Of a stretch of 34,400 nt of DNA, positions 27,115 to 34,400 are shown piece after piece. The stretch lies in the NCBI GenBank assembly GCA_005800325.1, contig SYFR01000362.1:1-34400 (forward strand). Direction: 5' to 3'. The position numbers and the translations under genes are program-made. Numbering within the stretch: position 1 is the first letter of the stretch; every line of letters begins with the position of its first letter. Origin of the DNA: Myxococcales bacterium. Its GTDB lineage: Bacteria; Myxococcota_A; Polyangia; Polyangiales; Polyangiaceae. Under the pieces are notes generated by a model. The model saw only the letters and a list, made by a program, of their open reading frames with translations, made no database searches and was not told where the DNA came from.

Positions 27115-28643
27115 GCCAAGCGAACAGGGCAAGGACCATGAGAAGCGCGACGAACTCTGCACTGGCCGCCTTGGTTGCGGCGGGGCTCCTCGGCCTCGTC
27201 GGGTGCGGCACCTCTTCGGGGACGATCGATCCGGCCGTGGACCCGACGACGATGGACGTATTGAAGACCGGCGGCGGCACTGCGCTTTCGAAGGAAGCGG
27301 CGGGCCTCTTCAAGAAGGGATCCGAAGCGATGGTCCAGCACGACCGCGCTGGGGACTGGAGCGATGCCCTGTGCGACGACATCGCGAGCATGTTCAAGCG
27401 CGCTGCCGACGAGCAGTCGGACGGAAAGTTCCACGAGGCGCTCTACAACTCGGGCGTGGCGCAGCAACGCTGCAAGAACGACGCTAAGGCGCGGGCCACC
27501 TTCGATGAGCTCCTCGGCAAGGAACCGAAATTCCATCGGGCCCGCGTCCAGGTCGCGCTCTATGAGTTCATCGCGTCCGGCCAGAAGGACGTCGAGAAAG
27601 CGATCGGCGAGATGAACCAGGCCGTGACCGACGCGCAGTTCAAGAACGAGGAAGCGCTCGTGCACCTCGCGATGCTGCAGATGATGCGCGACAACGACGT
27701 CTCCGATGACGACGGCGCCAACGACTTCGAACGGGCAAAGTCGAATCTCCAGCGCGCGCTGGCCATCAACGATTCGTACATGTCGGCGTTCAACCAGCTG
27801 GCGATCTACTACCTCGAGATGGCGAAGAAGAAGGCCCTCGGGGAAAAGGCGCCGAAGGGCAAGCGCCGTCGCGGCATCGCGGTCGCGTCCGAAGACAAGA
27901 AAAAGGCCGACTCACAGGCGCTCGAGCTCGCGGCCCTCGTCTGCTCGCAGGCGATCCGCAAGAACCCCAATTACGCCCCCATCTACAACACGATGGGCCT
28001 CATCTCCGCCGAGCTCGGCGATCTGTCGCAGTCGGCGCAATCGTTCGGCAAGGCGCGCGCGCTCGACGCGAAGTTCTTCGAGGCGCACATGAACTACGCG
28101 GCCGTGAACCTTCAATTCCGTGGCTTCGAGCAGGCCGAGGACGCCTACCGAAAGGCGCTCGGCGAGAAGAGCAACGATTTCGAGGCCCACCTCGGACTCG
28201 CCCTCGCGCTTCGCGGCCAGATCACGGACGCGAATTTCGATTCGCAGATCGCCGCTGTGGCGAAGGAGCTGGACGCGGCGCGCAAGATCGACGGCGACCG
28301 ACCTGAGACCTACTACAACGACGCGATCCTCACGCAGGAGTACAAGAGTAAAACGCTCGATCAGGCCAAGGTCGAGGGGATCCTCGAGCAGTCGAAGACC
28401 TTGTTCCGCGATTTCCTCGCGAAGGCGACCGGCAAGGACGAATACGCCGATGCCGCCAAGCGCGCCGAAGAGCGCATCAAGGAAATCGACGACGTCATCA
28501 AGTTCACGCGAGAGACCCGCGAGATGGAGAAGAAGACGCCGCCGGCCGCCGCACCGGCGCCGGGGGGCGCCAACGGAACGCCGCCGGCCGAGGGCAAGCC
28601 GGAGGCGGGTGCCAGCGCCGCGACTCCGCCGACGAATGGCTGA
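27111..28643 (+). CDS. gltE: GltE/AglT-like TPR lipoprotein
   Basis: Lipobox AGLLGLVGC; TPR units (FHEALYNSGVAQQRCKNDAKARATFDELLGKEP, YAPIYNTMGLISAELGDLSQSAQSFGKARALD); ATGA overlap with the gltD-like gene. Confidence 0.62.
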   Translation: MSQANRARTMRSATNSALAALVAAGLLGLVGCGTSSGTIDPAVDPTTMDVLKTGGGTALSKEAAGLFKKGSEAMVQHDRAGDWSDALCDDIASMFKRAADEQSDGKFHEALYNSGVAQQRCKNDAKARATFDELLGKEPKFHRARVQVALYEFIASGQKDVEKAIGEMNQAVTDAQFKNEEALVHLAMLQMMRDNDVSDDDGANDFERAKSNLQRALAINDSYMSAFNQLAIYYLEMAKKKALGEKAPKGKRRRGIAVASEDKKKADSQALELAALVCSQAIRKNPNYAPIYNTMGLISAELGDLSQSAQSFGKARALDAKFFEAHMNYAAVNLQFRGFEQAEDAYRKALGEKSNDFEAHLGLALALRGQITDANFDSQIAAVAKELDAARKIDGDRPETYYNDAILTQEYKSKTLDQAKVEGILEQSKTLFRDFLAKATGKDEYADAAKRAEERIKEIDDVIKFTRETREMEKKTPPAAAPAPGGANGTPPAEGKPEAGASAATPPTNG

Positions 28644-28741
28644 GGTGCGCGCAGAGATTTTTGGAACCGGCCAACGCGCGGCGTGTCTCTCCGGACGGCG
28701 GCCGCGAGCGGCCACGCCGTGAGCCTGCCGCGAGTTCTCGG

Positions 28742-28771
28742 TTGACCCTGACCCGGCGAGGCGGTTACAAT
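28742..28771 (+). promoter_or_regulatory. Candidate sigma70-type promoter upstream of the gltF-like gene
   Basis: TTGACC (28742-28747), 18-nt spacer, TACAAT (28766-28771), followed by an RBS-like GGGAGG before GTG 28812. Confidence 0.55.
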
Positions 28772-28811
28772 CGTACTGTAAAGAGGGCGTCTTTTTCAGG
28801 GAGGCCATAAC

Positions 28812-29096
28812 GTGACGAGGCAAAACGTGTCGAAGGTAGTGCGAACGACGTTGTCTGCAGCGGTAGCGAGCGCCTTGCTCTTGGCGGCCGGGGCTGCTTC
28901 AGCTCAGGGCGGCCCGAAGAGCGAGGACTCCGAGGACGGCTACGGCTACACGTTCTCCGATGACCCGCTGACGGCGGGTGGTTTCGGTCCGTCCGACAGC
29001 AACATCAAGGTGCGTCCGCAGGGCGTGCGACGGACGCTCATCCGACCGCGCATCTCGTTCGTTCCCGAGATGTTGAAGTCCGTCGAGAACATCTGA
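28812..29096 (+). CDS. gltF: GltF-like small exported protein
   Basis: 94 aa: signal peptide TLSAAVASALLLAAGAASAQ, conserved-looking C-terminus RRTLIRPRISFVPEMLKSVENI; position between GltE- and GltG-like genes. Confidence 0.5.
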   Translation: MTRQNVSKVVRTTLSAAVASALLLAAGAASAQGGPKSEDSEDGYGYTFSDDPLTAGGFGPSDSNIKVRPQGVRRTLIRPRISFVPEMLKSVENI

Positions 29097-29128
29097 GTGA
29101 GGTCGCGCGCACGCGATGCACGACGCTA

Positions 29129-29147
29129 CGGCTGCGCAGTGCAGCCG
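29129..29147. terminator. Hairpin between gltF-like and gltG-like genes (possible terminator/attenuator)
   Basis: CGGCTGC - GCAGT - GCAGCCG, 7-bp perfect stem, 5-nt loop; only weakly T-rich downstream. Confidence 0.35.
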
Positions 29148-29256
29148 GGCTTGCGTTCATTTCGTGTCGGGGCGCTAACGCACGGCGTTCGCGGTCCGCG
29201 GTATTCGGGTCTCAAGAAGTCTTAGTCCACCTGATTGCAAGGGGCATCACGCGCTC

Positions 29257-31248
29257 ATGGAAGCCAAGCAGAATCTCGCACTCACGTTCGCGTTCTATCA
29301 GGGCAACGAGCTGATCCGTCGCGAGACGGTCGCGCAGGACATCATCAAGGTCGGCAAGGATCCGAAGAGCCACCTGCGCGTCGACGACGAACAGGCGGCG
29401 CGGACCCACGCGGTGATCGAAGTCCAGGACGAGATCACGCTCATCGACCTGGGCATCGAGGCTGGGACGATGGTGAACGGCGCGCGCGTGAACAAGTGCC
29501 GCCTCAACGCGGGAGACCAGCTGCAGATCGGCGCCACGGTGATCGTGCTCGAGCGTATCGAGGATGCGGGCGCGGTCGCCGCGGTTCCTGCCCCGGCCTC
29601 GTCGGCGGCCGCAGCGTTCGTTCCCCCTCCCGCAGTGAGCAATCCGTTTGCGGTAGCCGTGACCAGCAACCCGTTCGCGGCGCCGGCGAGCGTGCCGATC
29701 GCGTCGAATCCGTTCGCGGCCCCGAACCCGTTCGCGCCGTCGCACCGCGGCGGCGTGCCGAAGAACGCAGCCGAGGGCACGTACGAATACCAGATCGTCA
29801 AGGCTGGGCCGGCAGTGCCCCCGGAAGAGGTGGAGACGCCGGCGGATGCACTCGAGGTTCGCGTCCTCTGGGGCCGCAATCTCCTGCATGTCGCTCACCT
29901 GTCTCCGCCGCGCTCGTTCTACGTCGGCGAGGCGGAGGGCAAGGGCACGAGGGTTGATTTCTCGGTGCCGTCAGAGAAGCTCGGTGCAGGTGGGCGTGTA
30001 GCCATCGTCGAGGCCGGCGGTGGCAGCGCGTTCGCGGTCGTGCCGGCAGCGGCGGGCGGCTACGCCGAGACCGGCGGTCAGAAGGTGTCGCTCCAGGACG
30101 CTGCGAAGGCGCAGGGTGGTCGCATCGCGCTCAACCGTGGCACGAGCATCCGCATGGAGGTTGGGGATCTCGTGTTCGAGGTGAACTCGGTCGCGGGAGG
30201 CAAGAAGGTCGCGGCCGCGTTCTCGCTCGCGGCGCTCATCACGGGAGGATCGCTGCTCTACATCCTCGGCGCCGGCGTCGGCGTCGGCGGTTTTCTCGCG
30301 GCGACGGCGATGTTCACGCCGGATCTCAACAGCACGTCCGACGATCAGATGACCGACGAGCAGCGGTATCTGATTTCGCACTACCTCGAGTCCGCGGCCG
30401 AGCAGGAGCTCGAAGAGAAAGAGACCGAGCAAGTCTCTGAGGACAACGCCGACAACAAAGAGGGTGGCACCGGCACTCGCGCCAAGGGCGAAGAGGGGTC
30501 GATGGGCAATCCCAACTCGAAGGCGTCCGGCAATCGCTACGGCGTCGCCGGCCCTGCCGACAACCAAGATCCGCACATCGCGCGGCAGGCGGCGCTGCGT
30601 GACGCGGCGGAGTTCGGCATGATCGGGCTCCTGAATTCCGGTGCCGGCGGCGATCCGGATGCTCCGACGGCACCTTGGGGACGCGATGACTCGCTCGGCA
30701 ACGACCCGCTCAGCGCTCGCGGCAACATGTGGGGCGACGCGATCGGCGAGTCGTTCGGCGCCGGCGGCCTTGGCTTGACCGGCATTGGCGAGGGCGGTGG
30801 CGGTCGCGGCGAGGGGATCGGCCTTGGCAACATCGGCACCATCGGACACGGCGCTGGCACCGGCACGGGTCAGGGGTTCGGCTCTGGTCACGGTCGCCTG
30901 GGTCGCTCGCACCGCGCGCGCCCGCCACAGGTTCGCATGGGTGCGACGAGCGTGAGCGGCAGGCTTCCGCCCGAGGTCATCCAGCGCATCGTGCGCCAGA
31001 ACTTCGGTCGCTTCCGCGTGTGCTACGAGACGGGCCTTCGAAACAACCCGAACCTTCAGGGCACCGTGAGCGTGCGGTTCGTGATCGGGCGCGATGGCAG
31101 CGTATCGAACGTCGGCGGCGGCGGCAGCATGCCTGACAGCGGCGTCACGAGCTGTGTGACGCGCGCGTTCTACGGGCTGAGCTTCCCGCAGCCCGAAGGC
31201 GGCATCGTGACGGTTTCGTACCCGATCTCGTTCTCGCCGGCGAGCTGA
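29257..31248 (+). CDS. gltG: GltG-like protein: N-terminal FHA domain, TM segment, Gly-rich linker, AgmX/PglI (TonB-like) C-terminal domain
   Basis: FHA-like IIKVGKDPKSHLRVDDEQAARTHAVIEVQ...LGIEAGTMVNGARV; TM VAAAFSLAALITGGSLLYILGAGVGVGGFLAA; C-terminal VIQRIVRQNFGRFRVCYETGLRNNPNLQGTVSVRFVIGRDGSVSNVGG...VTSCVTRAFYGLSFPQPEGGIVTVSYPI. Confidence 0.72.
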   Translation: MEAKQNLALTFAFYQGNELIRRETVAQDIIKVGKDPKSHLRVDDEQAARTHAVIEVQDEITLIDLGIEAGTMVNGARVNKCRLNAGDQLQIGATVIVLERIEDAGAVAAVPAPASSAAAAFVPPPAVSNPFAVAVTSNPFAAPASVPIASNPFAAPNPFAPSHRGGVPKNAAEGTYEYQIVKAGPAVPPEEVETPADALEVRVLWGRNLLHVAHLSPPRSFYVGEAEGKGTRVDFSVPSEKLGAGGRVAIVEAGGGSAFAVVPAAAGGYAETGGQKVSLQDAAKAQGGRIALNRGTSIRMEVGDLVFEVNSVAGGKKVAAAFSLAALITGGSLLYILGAGVGVGGFLAATAMFTPDLNSTSDDQMTDEQRYLISHYLESAAEQELEEKETEQVSEDNADNKEGGTGTRAKGEEGSMGNPNSKASGNRYGVAGPADNQDPHIARQAALRDAAEFGMIGLLNSGAGGDPDAPTAPWGRDDSLGNDPLSARGNMWGDAIGESFGAGGLGLTGIGEGGGGRGEGIGLGNIGTIGHGAGTGTGQGFGSGHGRLGRSHRARPPQVRMGATSVSGRLPPEVIQRIVRQNFGRFRVCYETGLRNNPNLQGTVSVRFVIGRDGSVSNVGGGGSMPDSGVTSCVTRAFYGLSFPQPEGGIVTVSYPISFSPAS

Positions 31249-31297
31249 CGTTCGCGAGACGAGACGAGGCGAGGCGCGTTCGCGCGGCTCCTGGGTT

Positions 31298-31341
31298 CGC
31301 CCGCCCCTGCCAGTGAGGGGGCGGGCGAGTTCGTTTTGTGG
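31298..31341 (+). terminator. Rho-independent terminator candidate after the gltG-like gene
   Basis: CGCCCGCCCCT - loop - AGGGGGCGGGCG (11-bp stem with one bulged G) followed by agttcgttttgt. Confidence 0.65.
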
Positions 31342-31630
31342 CGCCGTGGCGACATACGTTGCGGCGCGGCGCGACGACGCGGACGACTGTGGCATCAGGC
31401 TGCGGCCTGGGTGCACGGCGCGCCGCGCGCGAAACGCATGCGCGGGTTGGCCGGGGCGACGGGCGCTACGGCCTCGCGGGTGCGTGGTATTTTTGTGGGC
31501 CGCGCGGGGCGTGTGCCGCTGGACTTCGGCGAGCGGGGAACACTATCCTCCCAGCGCCGTGAAAGGCTTGATCTTGTCTTCGTTACGCTCGCGGTGGACG
31601 CGGGGGACGCAGCCGAGGAAAGGTGGCTCG

Positions 31631-32572
31631 ATGAAGTTTCGTGCGATGTTGACGGGGGCCGTGTTCTTGGTTGCGCTCGGGGGCGGTTGCAGCCGCGCGA
31701 AGCAAGAGGCGGTGCTGCTGTCGAACCAGGGTGACAATCTCGTCGACTCGAACCCGGGACAGGCGATCGGAAAGTACGAAGAGGCGACGAAGCTCGACCC
31801 CGCCAACCACCTCATCCTCTACAAGCTCGCGAAGGCCTACAAGAAGAAGGAAGACTGGGAGAAGGCGGCATCGACCTTGGCACGCGCAGCGGAAAAGGCG
31901 CCCGCGTTCGCCAGTTATTGGTTCGAGCTAGGCAACGCGCTCGAGCAGCAAGCGAAGAAGGGCACGGTGAAGTGGTCGGAGACGATTGAGCCGTACTCGA
32001 AGTGCATCGAGAAGGACCCGAACAAGGACGAGTGCTACGCGCGCTTGGCAAACGCCTACGTCTGGAGCGACGACGATCAAAAGGCGCTTCAGAAGTACGT
32101 CGAGGCGATCGAGAAGCGCCCCGCGTCGAGCGATCGTGCGTGCATCGATGACCCGCTGCTCCTGTGCCCGGTGGCCTATTACACGAGCCTCGCGAACCTC
32201 TTGATGCGACTCGACTACTACAAAGAGGCCGAGCAGGTGCTCAACGCGGCCAAGGAGTTTGCGGATCCGAAGGACAAGCGGCTCTTCAACGTGCACACGC
32301 TGCTTGCGCAGGTTTACCGGGAGCAGAACGACGTCGACAAGCAGGTGCGGGCGCTCGAGGACGCGAAGAGCGTGCGCGAGGATGAGCCGACTCTGCTCTT
32401 CAACCTGGGGATGGCCTACGCGGCGAAGAAGCCGCCGAACAAGGCGGACGCGCTCGCCCGGCTCAAGGGTTTTTCAGCGCGGGCCTGCAAGCAGAAGGAC
32501 GCGGCGAAGTACAAGTCGCAGTGTGAACAGACGCAGACCGTGATCATGCGCTTGCAGGGTCCTGGCGGCTGA
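31631..32572 (+). CDS. TPR-repeat lipoprotein
   Basis: MKFRAMLTGAVFLVALGGGC lipobox; TPR units AIGKYEEATKLDPANHLILYKLAKAYKKKEDWEKAASTLARAAEKAPAFASYWFELGNALEQ. ORF extends upstream to 31313 but the lipoprotein signal fixes the start. Confidence 0.85.
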   Translation: MKFRAMLTGAVFLVALGGGCSRAKQEAVLLSNQGDNLVDSNPGQAIGKYEEATKLDPANHLILYKLAKAYKKKEDWEKAASTLARAAEKAPAFASYWFELGNALEQQAKKGTVKWSETIEPYSKCIEKDPNKDECYARLANAYVWSDDDQKALQKYVEAIEKRPASSDRACIDDPLLLCPVAYYTSLANLLMRLDYYKEAEQVLNAAKEFADPKDKRLFNVHTLLAQVYREQNDVDKQVRALEDAKSVREDEPTLLFNLGMAYAAKKPPNKADALARLKGFSARACKQKDAAKYKSQCEQTQTVIMRLQGPGG

Positions 32573-32675
32573 AGCGCGCGGGCTGCGCGTGGCTCGCCGT
32601 GTGACGTCGTGGGCGATTTCGCTGCCGCCACGAGAAGACAGCGCATTCAAGTTGGGTGTTCATTCGTCGCCTCAG

Positions 32676-34400
32676 ATGCAAATTACGCAGCGCCTAGCCG
32701 AGCTTGAAGCTACACGCGAGTGGTCTGCATTTGCCGACGCGCTCGAGCAGGCCATAGAGCTCGAGCCGAGCGAGCCGGCAAAGGCCGAGCTCTTCTTGCG
32801 GCTCGGACGCACCCTGAACGAGAAGCTTGCGCGAGGGCCGCGGGCGCTCAAGGCGTTTCAGCAGGCGTGGAAGCTTCAGCCCGCGGACGTCGGCGCGCTG
32901 CACGAGGCGAGTCGGGCGTATTGGGATCTCGCCAAGATCAAGATGGTCGAGACGGTCCTCCGCAAGGGCCTCGCGGTCGTGACCGGCGAGGCGCGTGCCA
33001 AGGTGCTCGTCGACCTCGCCGACGTGCTGCAGGACCTCGGTGATTACGACGCCGCGCGCGAGTGTTGTCACGAGGCTGCGGCCGTCGATTCGCCCTTGGC
33101 GTTCGAGGCCCAGCTGTGCGGAGAGGACTTGAGCGTGGACGCGGCGTCGCAGGCCGACCGCATCGACGAGCTCGTCTCGGACGCCGCGGAGCGTTCCGAC
33201 GTGGCCGAGCGAGCGAGGCTGTTGATTCGGGCGGCCCGGATCGCGAGGCGGTTCGCGGCACCACGCCATGAGGAGCTGTTGCTGCTCGCGTATCAGGCCG
33301 ACCGCGGGGACCGGCAAACGGCTGCGCTCTACGAGGAGCTGCTCGCGAGCGATGGCCGACTCGACGAGGTCATGTCGCGCCAAGTCGAGCTCTTGGACGC
33401 CGCCGGCGGCCTCGAGCGATCGCGGTTGGCCCTTCGGTTCGGCGCGCGGTGGGCAACGCGGCACCAAGACCTCGCACGCGCGGCCGAGTTGTTCGAACGA
33501 GCGGTGCGTGCGGACCCAAGCAACGACGCGGCGTTTGCGTCGCTCGTCGAGTTGTGGGGCGCCCAAGAGGGCAGCGCGGGCAAGCTCCTCGCGCTCGCCG
33601 AGGAGCTCGTTGAGAGCGCCGGTGCCCCGGACTTCGTGCTGGCCGCTGCGGGCAAGGCCTCGTGGCGAATGCTTGGCGACATCGAGCGCGCCGGATCGTG
33701 GTTTGCTCGCCTGGCGCCCGTGGCACCGAACCATCCGGAGCTACGCGCCTATGAGGCGTGGCTCGGGGCACTGGAGCACGAGGCTGTCGGGGCGCGCGAA
33801 CCCGCGACGGAAGCGGGGTCGTGTGGCGACGTGGCTCGGTCGGCCCCACCCGCAGCTGGCGCACTGGCGTCGCCGACGGAAGAGGGCGATGTCAGAGGCG
33901 TTCCTGAGGACGGGCAGGCGGCCTTCAATACGACGGACGTCGACAGAGGGCTTCACGTGAGTGCCGAACAGGGCAGAGACGACGAGGAAAAGATGGTCGT
34001 GGACGAAGGGGACAGCGCGGTGAATTCGGTGGGTGACGAGGATCTCGACAACACGACGGAATTGGACTCGTTGGTCGACTCGGTGAGCGGAGCGGACATC
34101 GAAGCCGTGGTCGACTCGGTGAGCGGAGCGGACGTCGAGACCGTGGCCGACTCGGTGAGCGGAGCGGACATCGAGTCGGTGCCGAGCTCGCGTGAGGCGG
34201 CGCAAGACGTGGCGCGCGCCGTCGCGGATTCGGCCGATGCGGCCCTGGCGGCTCCCGCGGATGCCAGCCACGAAGCAAGCGCTGACGGGAACTCACCAGC
34301 GAGCCCCGCCGAGCCCGAGCCGTGCAGTGCCACGCCGGTCAGTGCCACGCCGGTCAGTGCCACGCCGGTCAGTGCCACGCCGGTCAGTGCCACGCCGGTC
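32676..34400 (+). CDS. Large TPR protein, 5' part only (AgmK/GltI-like candidate); runs off the window
   Basis: Manual translation from ATG 32676 is stop-free for 575 codons to the last base: MQITQRLAELEATREWSAFADALEQAIELEPSEPAKAELFLRLGRTLNEKLARGPRALKAFQQAWKLQPADVGALHEASRAYWD...; not listed in the ORF track because it has no stop in the window. Alternative upstream in-frame GTG exists. Confidence 0.75.
   Translation, partial: MQITQRLAELEATREWSAFADALEQAIELEPSEPAKAELFLRLGRTLNEKLARGPRALKAFQQAWKLQPADVGALHEASRAYWDLAKIKMVETVLRKGLAVVTGEARAKVLVDLADVLQDLGDYDAARECCHEAAAVDSPLAFEAQLCGEDLSVDAASQADRIDELVSDAAERSDVAERARLLIRAARIARRFAAPRHEELLLLAYQADRGDRQTAALYEELLASDGRLDEVMSRQVELLDAAGGLERSRLALRFGARWATRHQDLARAAELFERAVRADPSNDAAFASLVELWGAQEGSAGKLLALAEELVESAGAPDFVLAAAGKASWRMLGDIERAGSWFARLAPVAPNHPELRAYEAWLGALEHEAVGAREPATEAGSCGDVARSAPPAAGALASPTEEGDVRGVPEDGQAAFNTTDVDRGLHVSAEQGRDDEEKMVVDEGDSAVNSVGDEDLDNTTELDSLVDSVSGADIEAVVDSVSGADVETVADSVSGADIESVPSSREAAQDVARAVADSADAALAAPADASHEASADGNSPASPAEPEPCSATPVSATPVSATPVSATPVSATPV
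34074..34181 (+). repeat. 36-bp in-frame tandem repeat, 3 copies (VDSVSGADIEAV-type 12-aa unit)
   Basis: VDSVSGADIEAV / VDSVSGADVETV / ADSVSGADIESV at 34074-34109, 34110-34145, 34146-34181. Confidence 0.95.
34326..34400 (+). repeat. 15-bp in-frame tandem repeat (SATPV)n, 5 perfect copies up to the window edge
   Basis: agtgccacgccggtc repeated exactly at 34326, 34341, 34356, 34371, 34386; array probably continues beyond the window. Confidence 0.98.

Noticed and set aside
23326-27162. 1278-aa minus-strand ORF antisense to the gltD-like gene
   Set aside because: Shadow ORF from high third-position GC; Leu/Arg/Val/Glu-rich composition without recognisable motifs, whereas the plus strand gives coherent TPR repeats, a signal peptide and ATGA coupling to the next gene.
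28686-28724. GGCCGC-GA-GCGGCC inverted repeat after the gltE-like gene
   Set aside because: Two-nt loop and no T-tract; weak evidence for a terminator compared with the promoter directly downstream.
33953-34393. Minus-strand ORF starting MALTGVALTGVALTGVALTGVAL
   Set aside because: Reverse reading of the 15-bp and 36-bp repeats inside the plus-strand TPR ORF; low-complexity artefact.

Overview
GC-rich, gene-dense chromosomal window, almost certainly from a myxobacterium (Myxococcota). No rRNA, tRNA, CRISPR array, transposase or phage genes were recognised. From left to right it contains: (1) the 3' end of pyruvate kinase, overlapping by 4 nt a PASTA-less Ser/Thr protein kinase; (2) a TPR-like secreted protein, an FkbM-like methyltransferase-fold protein, a class I SAM methyltransferase and a DUF1285-like protein; (3) a minus-strand redox/envelope cluster (about 14.5 -> 5.9 kb) made of a HEAT-repeat protein, an outer-membrane beta-barrel/porin-like protein, a 13-CxxCH multiheme cytochrome c, an 84-aa protein, a lipoprotein with a cytochrome-like CX4CH domain, a membrane protein with one [4Fe-4S] motif, and an M16-like lipoprotein; this is a candidate porin-cytochrome conduit; (4) two translationally coupled OMP_myx-type beta-barrel proteins, ftsY, an Ig/carboxypeptidase-regulatory membrane protein, YraN and a Cys-rich lipoprotein; (5) a plus-strand cluster resembling the Glt (gliding motility) / Nfs (spore coat) envelope machinery: GltC-, GltD/AgmU-, GltE/AglT-, GltF- and GltG (FHA + AgmX/PglI C-terminal domain)-like genes, a further TPR lipoprotein, and a large TPR ORF (AgmK/GltI-like candidate) that runs off the window and is absent from the supplied ORF track. 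Notable repeats: a 19-bp intergenic tandem array between the gltC- and gltD-like genes, a 12-bp in-frame array in the multiheme cytochrome, and 36-bp and 15-bp in-frame arrays in the terminal TPR ORF. All family assignments come from reading motifs by eye; no database search was run.
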